Both the position numbers and the translations under genes were made by a program. Positions 56,426 to 64,000 of a DNA stretch of 64,000 nucleotides are shown here, piece by piece. The stretch is from [Eubacterium] saphenum (GTDB taxonomy: Bacteria > Bacillota > Clostridia > Lachnospirales > Anaerotignaceae). The stretch spans positions 1 through 64,000 of the forward strand of contig SFGI01000001.1 in the NCBI GenBank assembly GCA_004557645.1, in the 5' to 3' direction. Position 1 is the stretch's first letter; every line of letters begins with the position of its first letter. The notes beneath the pieces are model-generated. The model saw nothing but the letters and a program-made list of their open reading frames with translations. It was not told where the DNA came from and ran no database searches.

Positions 56426-57822
56426 GCAATCCCCTCCTTGATTTTCTTAATTCTTGCTTTCAGAGCCCGCATGACAGCCTCATGGGTGTCTGCACGGTCC
56501 CGGATGGTTGCCATTACATCCTCATCCTGGCAGCCCTGCACAATGAGATAGTGGATATAAACTTTGTCATAGGGGGACCCCTGCCGCCACAATCGGCAGT
56601 TGCCCTGGTCATTCAGCTCAAAGGACCAGTTGAGGCCAAACCACACAACATGGTGGCCGCCCATCTGGAGGTTGAGGCCATAGGCACAGCTTGCGGGGTG
56701 GACCAGCAGCACATCAACCTCTCCATTGTTCCAGGCATCGGCATCCTCAGAGCCCTTGTAGACACGCACCCGCAGCTTGTCCTTGCGCCCTTTGTTATAG
56801 CGCTCCAGCCGCTCAAGGATGCGGTCACGGTCATGCTGGTAGCCGTAAAAGGTCAAGGCTGGCTCACCGTCCAGACGCTCCAGTAGCTCCATATAGGCAT
56901 CCAGCTTGCAGTCATGGACGGGGACAACCTGGCCCTCTGTGCCGTAGACAGCACCGTTGCAGAATTGCAGCAGCTTGCCCACAAGGACACCGGCGGTGCT
57001 GGCTGTCACCACATTCTCATCAACCTCAAGCAACAGATCACGCTCAAACTGCTTGTAGTCCCTCATGGCCTTTTGGTCAAGCACAACAGGGATTTCATGC
57101 TGGATGTTCTCCGGCAGTTGCAGGTAGTCCTCCGCTTTCATGGAGATGCAAATGTCAGAGATGGCGGACAGCACGGCGCTCTCAGCGCCGTCCTTGGCCT
57201 TATAGCTGAAAATCTGGGTGCGGCTCCTCTGGTCCGGGTCAAAGTATCGCTCCCGGTAGGCGCTCAGTGTAGGCCCCAGACGCTCACCGCCGTCCAGTAG
57301 GTAAACCTGCGCCCAAAGGTCAATGAGGCCTTTGGAGGACGGTGTGCCGGTCAGCAACACCATCTTTTTGATAAAACGCCGCACCCGTTTCATGGCCTTA
57401 AAGCGTTTGCTCTGGGAGTTCTTAAAGCTGGTACTCTCATCCAGCACCACCATGTCAAATGGCCATGCCTGTTTGAAGTAGTCCACCAACCACTCAACAT
57501 TTTCACGGTTGATGATGTAGACATCCGCCGGTGTGTTGAGGGCCTTGATGCGCTTGGAGGCACTGCCCAGCACCACGGAAATGCGGAGGTGTTGCAAGTG
57601 GTCCCACTTGGCTGCCTCCTTGCTCCAGGTGGCCTCTGCCACTGTTTTGGGTGCCACCACCAGGACCTTGGACACCTGCCAGCGGAAATACTTGAGAATG
57701 TTGACCGCCGTGAGGGTGATGACCGTTTTGCCAAGGCCAGGCCGGAGAAACAAACCAACAGCCGGGTCCTCAACCACACGCTGGATGCAGTATGTCTGGT
57801 AATTATGCGGGGTGTACTGCAT
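56422..57822 (-). CDS. SNF2-family DEAD/DEAH-box helicase
   Basis: 466 residues from the ATG at 57822. Helicase motifs in order: PGLGKTVITLTAVN (I), VVAPKTVAEATW (Ia), MVVLDESTSFKN (II, DEST), VLLTGTPSSKGLIDLW (III), then in the second RecA domain YKGSEDADAWNNGEVDVLLVHPASCAYGLNLQ (V) and RLWRQGSPYDKVYIHYLI (VI). It is an ATP-dependent DNA translocase of the phage replication module, common beside VRR-NUC and VapE genes. Confidence 0.9.
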   Translation of the reverse strand: MQYTPHNYQTYCIQRVVEDPAVGLFLRPGLGKTVITLTAVNILKYFRWQVSKVLVVAPKTVAEATWSKEAAKWDHLQHLRISVVLGSASKRIKALNTPADVYIINRENVEWLVDYFKQAWPFDMVVLDESTSFKNSQSKRFKAMKRVRRFIKKMVLLTGTPSSKGLIDLWAQVYLLDGGERLGPTLSAYRERYFDPDQRSRTQIFSYKAKDGAESAVLSAISDICISMKAEDYLQLPENIQHEIPVVLDQKAMRDYKQFERDLLLEVDENVVTASTAGVLVGKLLQFCNGAVYGTEGQVVPVHDCKLDAYMELLERLDGEPALTFYGYQHDRDRILERLERYNKGRKDKLRVRVYKGSEDADAWNNGEVDVLLVHPASCAYGLNLQMGGHHVVWFGLNWSFELNDQGNCRLWRQGSPYDKVYIHYLIVQGCQDEDVMATIRDRADTHEAVMRALKARIKKIKEGIA

Positions 57823-58099
57823 CGGCAAATTCCTCCCTCAAAAAATCTTTCACGGCATCCATCCCAAACAGTACACGGACATCCGCCCCCCGTTTCTCCA
57901 TCTCACTCCTTTGCCATTTCTGCACCTTGGCCAGCCTCCCAATTTCTGTTTTCAACTCAACATAGATGGTCTTACCGGCTGGGGTGATGACAATGCGATC
58001 TGGTACACCAGGGTTTCCGGGTGACACAAACTTAAAGCAGAGGCCACCGTGCTCTTTCACTTTTCGGACAAGGTAGCTCTCAATATAGCTCTCTTTCAT
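57803..58099 (-). CDS. VRR-NUC nuclease domain protein
   Basis: 98 residues, the minimal VRR-NUC (PD-(D/E)xK) fold: a helix, GGLCFKFVSPGNPGVPDRIVI with the catalytic Asp, IYVELKTEIGRLAKVQ with E-x-K, and MEKRGADVRVLFGMDAVKDFL. Stand-alone VRR-NUC proteins of phages act on branched DNA near replication. It lies directly before the iteron-like array. Confidence 0.9.
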   Translation of the reverse strand: MKESYIESYLVRKVKEHGGLCFKFVSPGNPGVPDRIVITPAGKTIYVELKTEIGRLAKVQKWQRSEMEKRGADVRVLFGMDAVKDFLREEFADAVHPA

Positions 58100-58121
58100 A
58101 ATCGGCCTCCTGTTCTTCTGC

Positions 58122-58376
58122 GGAACATTGGCACTTTGTTTTTATATAAGTTTCTATATTAGAGGTATTAGAGGGTTTATATACTCTCTAAATCCTCTGT
58201 TTTATACTTAATAAAAAAATAATGTTCCAATGTTCCACTTGTTAAAAAAGCCTGTATTTTCGGGGCTTTTCCCCGGAACATTGCCCGGAACATTGGCCTT
58301 TTACAATGTTCCGTTGTCCCGGAACATTCAAAGCCATTTTCAAATGTTCCGGGGCCAATGTTCCGCTAAATGTTCC
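58122..58376. repeat. array of ten GGAACATT repeats with AT-rich core: candidate phage origin
   Basis: The octamer GGAACATT, or its complement AATGTTCC, begins at 58122, 58221, 58229, 58275, 58287, 58305, 58321, 58343, 58357 and 58369, most flanked by C or G. Copy 1 is separated from the rest by a strongly AT-rich stretch (58141-58220) that could unwind. The last copy overlaps the end of the primase gene. Iterons plus AT-rich core beside the primase-helicase suggest the replication origin or a repressor-binding array. Confidence 0.65.
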
Positions 58377-60771
58377 GGCGTTTTCGCATAAAACCACGCT
58401 GCTTTCCGCAGTAGCCAAACCGCAGGGAGCTTGTGGTCCTCTCCCAATCTGCACAGGCATCAATAATGCTGTTGATCTCCGCAGTATCAGAGTAGCGGAT
58501 TTCTTTTTGCTTTCCGTCCAGTGCCTCACACCACACCTCAAGAGCACACACCCGGTCACGGTCAACCAGCTTGACGTCACCTTGCACAGCGCCGCCCCAG
58601 AACATGCGGCGGCGGTCCAGCGGCCAGCTCTGCCAGTCCTCCGGCACCTGCCGGTTGAGAAAATCGGTGATGATGCCCTCACGGGTGCTGACTTCCCGGT
58701 GTTCCTCCTGCTTGGCCTTTGCGGCCTCCTCAAGCTCTCCCTTGAGGAAAAGAGGCTCACCAGTCTGCCAGCGGACCACCGCCTCCGCCCAGAGCTGGTC
58801 AATTTCTCCCGGCAGATCAGTCCACACATCTTTTGTGGGCGGCTGCTCCCCGGTGTCAACGGGCCAGAAACGGCGGTTGCCGGTGCGGTCCTGCAAAAAG
58901 TCCGTGGTGTTGGTGGTGCCAAAAAAGACACAGCAGCGGGGCAGCTCTTTGACATGGCGGCCATAGGCCGCACGGAAACGGTCCGTGCGTAGGGAGAGAA
59001 ACTGCTTGATGCGGGCAACATCCGTGCGCCGGAAAGCGTCCAGCTCTGAGATTTCAACCAGCCAAACGCCTTGCAGGAGCTCAGAGGCCTCCTTGCCCTC
59101 AAAGGTGCGGATGCTGTCATTAAACCAGCCCCGGCTCATCTTATCCAACAGGGTGCTCTTGCCTATGCCCTGGGGGCCGGAGAGGATGAGCATGTTGTCA
59201 TACTTACAGCCGGGCACCATGGCACGGGTGACAGCGGCGGTGAAAGCCTTGCGGGTCACCGCTCTGGTGTATGGGGTATCAGCAGCGCCCAAGTAGTCAA
59301 TGAAAAGGGTGTCAAGCCGTGGCTGCCCGTCCCACTTGAGGCCTTGGAGATAGTCCTGCACCTCATTGAAAGCGTGTTTTGCGGAGTGCAGGGACAGGGC
59401 CCCGTCAATTTTGCCGTTGCCGGTGATATGGTGGTATCTCTCCAGATACCAATAAAGGCCCTCGTTGTCATTGTCATCCCAGAGGCGGCGCTGTGTGCGG
59501 CTGTCCCACGGGAGAGCCCCCAGCACCTCACCACGGCCCGCAAAGCGGTTGAGGGCAAACTTGTCCTTGAGGAGTGGGTCATGCTCCAGGATAATCCAGA
59601 CATTATCAATGGTGGCTTTGGGGAGGCCTGTCTGGCTGTTTACAGCCAGCTTGCTCATCCAGTTGGCGGGGTCCTCTGCGTTGGTTGGCTCCACGCCCTC
59701 AAAGTCCTTGACGGCCTCCTGGTATCGCTCCTGGCTCATCAGAGCGGCCACATCTGCATTGGAGATGGCCAGCTCACACATGGCTTGGTAGCTTGGGAGC
59801 CGGTTGGTGGGTGTGCCGGGCTGGGCCTCATCGTCCTTGTCACCAAAACGGTGGAGGCGAACAAGATCAAAGGCATTGACCAGCCGGTTGCTGCACGGGT
59901 CTGTGGCGTGGTGACTGTAAAGAAACTTGCCGTTGTCATATATCACGGCACCGCCAGTGGTAGAGCCGCCCAGATAGGTGTATCTGCCGGGCATACTGTC
60001 CACGGGCTCATACATGCCGGGGATAAGCTCCTCCATGGCCCGGTAGATGTCAAAGGTGCGGCAGAAAGCGCCCACCACGCCCGTCTTGGCCTCCGGGTCA
60101 CCCTGCTTGACTGCCAGCTTTGGGAGGCTCAGAGCGCCCGGCACCTGCGGCCACAGGGCACAGTCCCGCCAGTCCTCATATTGGGCCAGCAGACCATTTG
60201 CGGAGAGGAGGGGCTTGTCCTGCCAGAGATACACATACTGGCTGTCAGAGCAACAGCTTGGCCAGTACATGAGGCGGGACACCTCAAAGGTTGTGGGGTC
60301 GCAGAGTTCAATGCCTATGTACTCCGCCATCTTGCGGGCCAGGGGCTCATATTCATCTGCGGACACCGTGCGGTCAAGGGGCAGGAGGACACGCAAGCGG
60401 GGAGCCGCCGGGCTGTGTTTACGGGTGCTGTAAATGCAATAGCCGCAGCCCAGCGCCTCCACCCGGCGCAGCACATCCTCAGTGCCTCCGGCGGGGATAT
60501 TGTCAAGGTCCAGGGTGATGACATCACGCCCGGTCACATTGTTTGCTTTGCGGCGGGGGCCGGAGAGGGTGCCAGCGACAAAGCCGCCAACATCCTTGAG
60601 GTCATCCTGCTGGGCCTTTTTCATATTCAGATATTCTGCCAGGGGCTCCGTGCCCCTGGCGGGTGTCTGGAGCTTTGCCCACAGCTCTGAGATGAGCAGG
60701 GTTTGAGCAGTCCAGACCATTGCACGCCGGTTGCTGCCGGCTGAAATTGTTATTTTGCGGTCATATTGCAT
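58366..60771 (-). CDS. primase-helicase with C-terminal VapE/VirE ATPase domain
   Basis: 801 residues. The N-terminal 300 residues look like a BT4734/PriCT-type primase domain (NVTGRDVITLDLDNIPAGG with paired acidic residues, YSTRKHSPAAPRLRVLLPLDR). The C-terminal 350 residues are a VapE (VirE) superfamily 3-like helicase: ILSGPQGIGKSTLLDKMS (Walker A), WLVEISELDAFRRTDVARIKQFLS, PRCCVFFGTTNTTDFLQDRTGNRRFWPVD. Such fused proteins replace DnaB-type helicases in many Gram-positive phages. It starts after the MazG-like gene and ends at the repeat array. Confidence 0.88.
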   Translation of the reverse strand: MQYDRKITISAGSNRRAMVWTAQTLLISELWAKLQTPARGTEPLAEYLNMKKAQQDDLKDVGGFVAGTLSGPRRKANNVTGRDVITLDLDNIPAGGTEDVLRRVEALGCGYCIYSTRKHSPAAPRLRVLLPLDRTVSADEYEPLARKMAEYIGIELCDPTTFEVSRLMYWPSCCSDSQYVYLWQDKPLLSANGLLAQYEDWRDCALWPQVPGALSLPKLAVKQGDPEAKTGVVGAFCRTFDIYRAMEELIPGMYEPVDSMPGRYTYLGGSTTGGAVIYDNGKFLYSHHATDPCSNRLVNAFDLVRLHRFGDKDDEAQPGTPTNRLPSYQAMCELAISNADVAALMSQERYQEAVKDFEGVEPTNAEDPANWMSKLAVNSQTGLPKATIDNVWIILEHDPLLKDKFALNRFAGRGEVLGALPWDSRTQRRLWDDNDNEGLYWYLERYHHITGNGKIDGALSLHSAKHAFNEVQDYLQGLKWDGQPRLDTLFIDYLGAADTPYTRAVTRKAFTAAVTRAMVPGCKYDNMLILSGPQGIGKSTLLDKMSRGWFNDSIRTFEGKEASELLQGVWLVEISELDAFRRTDVARIKQFLSLRTDRFRAAYGRHVKELPRCCVFFGTTNTTDFLQDRTGNRRFWPVDTGEQPPTKDVWTDLPGEIDQLWAEAVVRWQTGEPLFLKGELEEAAKAKQEEHREVSTREGIITDFLNRQVPEDWQSWPLDRRRMFWGGAVQGDVKLVDRDRVCALEVWCEALDGKQKEIRYSDTAEINSIIDACADWERTTSSLRFGYCGKQRGFMRKRRNI

Positions 60772-60786
60772 TGGTGGCGCTCTCCT

Positions 60787-61095
60787 TTACTCGTTCTGTG
60801 GGGCTGCTGTTTCAAGTCTGGACACCCAGCGCTTGAGCTTTTGGAGCGGGGCATCCGTTAGGGTCACATAATCTGGGGATAGCGTTGCCACGCACACCAG
60901 CACATCCTCAAGCTCCTCCTGCAAATTGCTGAGAGCGTCATTGAGGCTGGTGGGAGTTGGGTTTCTGCCCTCCAAAGCACGCTTTACTTTTAGAGCGGCC
61001 TTGGCCAGCTCTGCGCTTTCCTCTGCAAGCTGGCACAGTAGATCACCGGGGGTTAGGGTATCGGTTACATACTGGATGCAATCCTGCTTTGTCAT
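60787..61095 (-). CDS. MazG-like pyrophosphohydrolase
   Basis: 102 residues. EESAELAKAALK and EELEDVLVCV provide the E-E-x2-E and E-x2-D metal-binding helices of the MazG/all-alpha NTP pyrophosphatase fold. Phage copies clean up modified nucleotides or lower alarmone levels. It precedes the primase gene. Confidence 0.8.
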   Translation of the reverse strand: MTKQDCIQYVTDTLTPGDLLCQLAEESAELAKAALKVKRALEGRNPTPTSLNDALSNLQEELEDVLVCVATLSPDYVTLTDAPLQKLKRWVSRLETAAPQNE

Positions 61096-61304
61096 CTAAA
61101 CCACCTCCCGGTCTTTTTGTCCCGCAGTTCAATGCGGGCACCCAACTCAAAGCCGCTCTCAGAGATGATAAACTTGAGGACCTTGATGAGCGTGTTGACC
61201 TTGGCATCCAGGGCCTCATGCTCCTCATTGGTCACTTTCTTAATTGCGCTGTATGCGGTGGGGTCATAATAGCCCTCCGCATTTTCCCAGGGTTTATTGG
61301 CCAT
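61092..61304 (-). CDS. phage hypothetical protein (70 aa)
   Basis: NEEHEALDAKVNTLIKVLKFIISESGF is helical, and the C-terminus (ELGARIELRDKKTGRWFR) is basic. Four-base overlap with the MazG-like gene and near-overlap with the upstream one. Widely seen in phage replication modules, but function unknown. Confidence 0.65.
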   Translation of the reverse strand: MANKPWENAEGYYDPTAYSAIKKVTNEEHEALDAKVNTLIKVLKFIISESGFELGARIELRDKKTGRWFR

Positions 61305-61683
61305 CGGTCAGCACCTCCTTTTGCCAGGCCTCCACATCAGCGCCCAGCTCTTTGAGCTTGTAGCGCTCCGGGTATAGGTCATCCATTTGGTAATACTCAC
61401 GCATCCGGCGGTGCTCTGCGGCCATGGCCAGGTAGAAGTCATGGAGCCGCTTGACACCAAAGCCAAGGTGTGTGTGCAGGGTCCAGAGCACCATGGTGTC
61501 AACATCCAGCGCAAGGCGTTCATCAGCCTCAAGGCACTGTTGGTTTATTTCATGCTCCATGGCCCTCTGCATGTTGGGGGTCATCATCTTACTGCCCAGC
61601 TCAGACAGCTTGATGTTGATGGCGGGGTCTTTGGGCACCTGCACGCCCTGCTTTTGCAGTTTTCGCCTCTCCCGCCTATTCAT
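61294..61683 (-). CDS. phage hypothetical protein (129 aa)
   Basis: ATG at 61683 overlaps the preceding stop (AATGA). It is a helical protein: a basic N-terminus (NRRERRKLQKQG), a central acidic helix and a C-terminal helical pair with RLHDFYLAMAAEHRRMREYY. No enzymatic motif is evident. Confidence 0.65.
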   Translation of the reverse strand: MNRRERRKLQKQGVQVPKDPAINIKLSELGSKMMTPNMQRAMEHEINQQCLEADERLALDVDTMVLWTLHTHLGFGVKRLHDFYLAMAAEHRRMREYYQMDDLYPERYKLKELGADVEAWQKEVLTDGQ

Positions 61684-61879
61684 TGCGGCTGCCCTTGTTA
61701 CGGCAGCGCAGGTAGTTCTCAGTGGGCTCCCATCCATCCACTACAATGACAGGCCCCTCCGGGGCATCGTCACAGATGAAATCACCCTCACCAATATACT
61801 GGCAGTGGTCACACATGCCGGGGTCACACATGCGGGGCTTTTCCTGGTAGTGCTGGCGGCGCTTGCGTTTCTTAGCCAT
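61676..61879 (-). CDS. phage hypothetical protein with Cys pairs (67 aa)
   Basis: Starts at 61879 with a very basic segment (AKKRKRRQHYQEK), then MCDPGMCDHCQYIGEGDFICDD: four cysteines that may bind zinc. A longer frame to 61957 exists but overlaps the upstream gene heavily. Function unknown. Confidence 0.6.
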   Translation of the reverse strand: MAKKRKRRQHYQEKPRMCDPGMCDHCQYIGEGDFICDDAPEGPVIVVDGWEPTENYLRCRNKGSRNE

Positions 61880-62147
61880 GCTGCACACTCCTCTCAGCGA
61901 TCTCACCGGCACAGGCTGCATAGCCCGCCAGGTCAACAAAGCTGTCTGCCTTGTCACCGTTCTTGATGCGGGCCACTTTCAGCAGCGCCATCATCATGGC
62001 CACATCCTTGGGGGTGAAGTCTACACCCATGTAGGCGGCCCAGAGCTTGCCGATGAGGGCAAAGCTGTCCTCCGGGGTGCCATAGTCCTGCTCACGCTCT
62101 CCGCAGACGCAGACACGGGCGGCCTCTAAAATCTCAGCTCTTTTCAT
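61872..62147 (-). CDS. phage DUF6378-like protein
   Basis: 91 residues. REQDYGTPEDSFALIGKLWAAYMGVDFTPKDVAMMMALLKVARI and KADSFVDLAGYAACAGEI match a small helical phage family common next to nucleotide-metabolism genes. It may be a MazG-fold relative. Start at 62147 (MKRAEILEAA). Confidence 0.75.
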   Translation of the reverse strand: MKRAEILEAARVCVCGEREQDYGTPEDSFALIGKLWAAYMGVDFTPKDVAMMMALLKVARIKNGDKADSFVDLAGYAACAGEIAERSVQHG

Positions 62148-62385
62148 GGTCAAGTGCTCTCCTCTCAAAAGGCGATTTCAAAAAGTTCAGCATACCCTCA
62201 TAGCTAAGAGGGTGGGAGTTTGCGAAACACAGAACAGCGGCCAGGTCCTCATATTCAAGAGCGGGCAGCACTTCTGCGTAGGTCGGCACCAGCTCCGGGT
62301 CCTCCCTGCGGCGTGCGTTTTTACACGCCTTGCCAAGATAGTCCAGACAACAGCCGTGGACCGGGCAACGGTCACAGAGTTTCAC
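62134..62385 (-). CDS. phage hypothetical protein with N-terminal Cys motif
   Basis: 83 residues. CDRCPVHGCCLDYLGKACK carries five cysteines and one histidine near the N-terminus, a possible zinc or iron-sulphur site; the rest is helical with SYEGMLNFLKSPFE at the end. It follows thyX by three bases. Function unknown. Confidence 0.65.
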   Translation of the reverse strand: MKLCDRCPVHGCCLDYLGKACKNARRREDPELVPTYAEVLPALEYEDLAAVLCFANSHPLSYEGMLNFLKSPFERRALDHEKS

Positions 62386-62388
62386 GGC

Positions 62389-63015
62389 TCACACCTCCCC
62401 GCAGTCATCGAACACCACCGGCACCATCTCACGCATCTGCCAGAGCAGCATTTTGGCCACTTCACGCATCTGGGGATGGGCGGCGGGGGCAGTTCTCAGA
62501 TTGAAGAAATGCCGCCACTCTCTGAGGTTGGCGGTCATCACCACCTCAGTCTTGAGGCTGTTGGGCTGGACGGCACGGGCCTCCTGGGGAGAACAGCCAA
62601 AGTTGAGCATATTGAAATATGCGGTTTCTGCTGCCTCACAAGCCTCTTTCCACATCTGGTATCCTGCACCGCAGGTGGCCAGATAGCAGGGCTGGATGAC
62701 GGTGATTTCACCGCCAAAGCCGTCCTTGGAATAATTGCAGTAGCGGGTGCTTTCCTGGCAGTAGGAGGCCAGACGGTGGCGCACGATCTCATGGGACACA
62801 CCACGGTCACAGATAAACTTGACTGTGATGTTGAAGTGTTCCAGCACGGCCTCGTGGCCACGCTTGATGATACCGGCCACAAAGGCAGCAGCGCTGGTAT
62901 CGGTGATTTTATCCTCAGACTTGTAGCACACACGGCCACAGCGCTCAATGTGCTGGAGGACAGCCTGGCCATCCAGCGGGGTGAGGATTTCAACATTGGG
63001 AGAGATGATTTTCAT
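62389..63015 (-). CDS. thyX: flavin-dependent thymidylate synthase ThyX
   Basis: 208 residues. Makes dTMP from dUMP with FAD, NADPH and methylene-tetrahydrofolate. The ThyX signature RHRLASYCQESTR (79-91) is complete, including the substrate-binding and FAD-binding Arg/Ser. GHEAVLEHFNITVKFICDRGVSHEIV precedes it, and a C-terminal LKTEVVMTANLREWRHFFNLR supplies the rest of the active site. Phage-encoded, raising dTTP for replication. Confidence 0.95.
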   Translation of the reverse strand: MKIISPNVEILTPLDGQAVLQHIERCGRVCYKSEDKITDTSAAAFVAGIIKRGHEAVLEHFNITVKFICDRGVSHEIVRHRLASYCQESTRYCNYSKDGFGGEITVIQPCYLATCGAGYQMWKEACEAAETAYFNMLNFGCSPQEARAVQPNSLKTEVVMTANLREWRHFFNLRTAPAAHPQMREVAKMLLWQMREMVPVVFDDCGEV

Positions 63016-63094
63016 GAGTGTACCTCCTTAGTAAATTTGTCAGTTTCGTTGCCCCAGGCTGTCCAGCCGGGGGTTTCTGTCCGGGCAAATAACT

Positions 63095-63571
63095 CTATGA
63101 AAGAGTTATCCCCCCCATAAGCTCCACAATGCGGTCACGGACCTCATCAGGCTTTTGGGAGTGCTCCCGGAGCGGTGCAAAAACAAGTTGGCTCACTCTG
63201 CTGCTTGCCCTCCTGGGCTTGCCTTTTACGGCAATGAGGCAGGGCTCTGTGTTCCCACGGGTCCAGTGTCCCAGGCCAAAGAAATGGCCCTTTCCACTCT
63301 TGTTGAGCTTGACCCATTGAAAGCCCAGGGTCTTGTATTGAAAGCCCCAGGCTTCAATGAGGGCCAGAGCGTCCTTGATGGTGGGATATGTAGCCCAGAG
63401 GAACAGCGTGCAGTCCTTTGCCGCAATGTCCTGCACAGGCAAGGCAGACAGCTCTTGGATGCTCATTGTAGGGTAATGGCTGGCGGCGTTGCCCTCACAT
63501 CCCTTGTCCCTGTATTTCCAGGGAGGGTCTGCATAGATTACACTGTATTTTTGGTCTGGAAAAGGTATCAT
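63095..63571 (-). CDS. MT-A70-family DNA adenine N6-methyltransferase
   Basis: 158 residues. DPPW (15-18) is the catalytic motif and YADPPWKYRDKG the surrounding family signature; HWTRGNTEPCLIAVKG and HSQKPDEVRDRIVELM are also conserved. It is close to the minimal size of the family (MunI/Mta-like phage enzymes). It modifies phage DNA, probably against restriction; no cognate nuclease is encoded nearby. Confidence 0.9.
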   Translation of the reverse strand: MIPFPDQKYSVIYADPPWKYRDKGCEGNAASHYPTMSIQELSALPVQDIAAKDCTLFLWATYPTIKDALALIEAWGFQYKTLGFQWVKLNKSGKGHFFGLGHWTRGNTEPCLIAVKGKPRRASSRVSQLVFAPLREHSQKPDEVRDRIVELMGGITLS

Positions 63572-63586
63572 ATAGGCCTCCTTGGC

Positions 63587-64000
63587 TTAAAATGAACAAT
63601 CGCATGGCACGGTGTCCGGGTCATCATCTGGGATAGCTTTTTTAACCTCGGCCCAAAACCTTGCGCTGCTGGTCCGGTCTGTCGGGACAATGTGCAGCTT
63701 GTCCCGCATTTCTTGAAATTTGGGCTCAAGCTCCTTTAGGTATGCACCTTTGATTATGCTGTAACCAATAACGGCCTCTGCCGCCTTTGCCTCCTCCCAT
63801 ATATCAGGGCGTAGGCAGTACACACAATACCAGTGCTGGCGGCCAGCTTTTAGACATCCAACACAGTTAGCGTGCTTGTATATCTGGTATGTGATGGGAG
63901 GAGAAATGCCTATTTCCTCAGTGGAGAAAATTGTCCTATCCCAGTCGGCAAGTGGAAAAACAGCAGTATATCCCATTGCTCGCATAATGTCGTTGCGTCT
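63587..64000 (-). CDS. PAPS reductase/adenine nucleotide alpha-hydrolase-like protein, 5' end outside the window
   Basis: The frame is open to the right edge, so only the C-terminal 137 residues are seen. MRAMGYTAVFPLADWD and YKHANCVGCLKAGRQHWYCVYCLRPDIW match the C-terminal half of phage proteins annotated as phosphoadenosine phosphosulfate reductases. Cysteine pairs may bind a cluster or metal. Such proteins are linked to sulphur-containing DNA modification or simple nucleotide chemistry; the true role is unknown. Confidence 0.75.
   Translation of the reverse strand, partial: RRNDIMRAMGYTAVFPLADWDRTIFSTEEIGISPPITYQIYKHANCVGCLKAGRQHWYCVYCLRPDIWEEAKAAEAVIGYSIIKGAYLKELEPKFQEMRDKLHIVPTDRTSSARFWAEVKKAIPDDDPDTVPCDCSF

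Larger units (their letters stand above)
25945..64000 (-). mobile_element. contractile-tailed (PBSX/xkd-like) prophage, right end outside the window
   Basis: Nearly every gene from 28.7 to 64 kb is on the minus strand in the order of a temperate myophage: replication, ArpU-like regulator, terminase, portal, capsid, tail, baseplate, fibres, lysis. The left boundary lies between the mnmG terminator (25.94 kb) and the IS30-type gene (26.1 kb). att sites cannot be named without the other end, and no integrase is present up to 64 kb. Functional genes look intact, so it may be inducible. Confidence 0.85.

Overview
The window looks like a chromosome segment of a gut-associated, spore-forming member of the Clostridia (Lachnospirales-like; the genus cannot be fixed from sequence alone). 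The grounds are Gram-positive ribosome binding sites and sigma-A promoters, a SpoIIID-type reading frame, clostridial families (C_GCAxxG_C_C, copper-amine-oxidase-like stalk repeats, Noc next to rsmG and mnmG), a bile-salt-hydrolase-like enzyme and a fructoselysine operon.

Bases 1-25.9 kb are host chromosome. 1-1.5 kb: a nonsense-interrupted membrane protein, two very small genes and an autoregulated TetR repressor. 1.5-8.6 kb: a truncated SpoIIID and a minus-strand operon running from a Pot-type ABC importer (ATPase, two permeases, lipoprotein) into frlB-frlC-frlD, which together suggest uptake and breakdown of Amadori products such as fructoselysine. 8.8-15 kb: a MATE exporter broken by a stop codon, maf, a choloylglycine-hydrolase-family enzyme, a stalk-domain protein, a C_GCAxxG protein and an aminotransferase. 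15.4-17.4 kb: an isolated phage lysis cassette and three tRNA genes (Ser, Tyr and a Thr gene lacking 2 nt). 17.4-26 kb: an alpha/beta hydrolase, tandem hot-dog thioesterases, an XRE-lipoprotein operon, then noc-rsmG-orf-mnmG. Intergenic clusters of short perfect hairpins recur at 3.5, 16.6 and 22.5 kb.

From about 26 kb to the right edge lies most of a contractile-tailed (PBSX/xkd-like myovirus) prophage, almost all on the minus strand, so it reads from the right edge leftwards. Its order is nucleotide and DNA metabolism (PAPS-reductase-like, MT-A70, ThyX, MazG-like), replication (VapE-type primase-helicase, a GGAACATT repeat array resembling an origin, VRR-NUC, SNF2 helicase), an ArpU-like late regulator, terminase, portal, MuF, scaffold and capsid, connectors, sheath and tube, a tail chaperone with a -1 frameshift site, tape measure, baseplate, fibres, a diversity-generating retroelement, lysis genes and a displaced gp10-like gene. 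Two XRE regulators with clear operators, a divergent membrane-protein gene and an IS30-type transposase sit at the chromosome junction. No integrase is present; the other prophage end lies beyond 64 kb.

The most striking system is the complete diversity-generating retroelement at 31.8-35.0 kb: Avd-like protein, a 100-bp adenine-rich template repeat, a YMDD reverse transcriptase and a lectin-like target protein. Its 100-bp variable repeat differs from the template at 16 positions, all of them template adenines. Unusually, the variable repeat lies in the middle of the target protein, followed by about 218 residues that look Ig-like.
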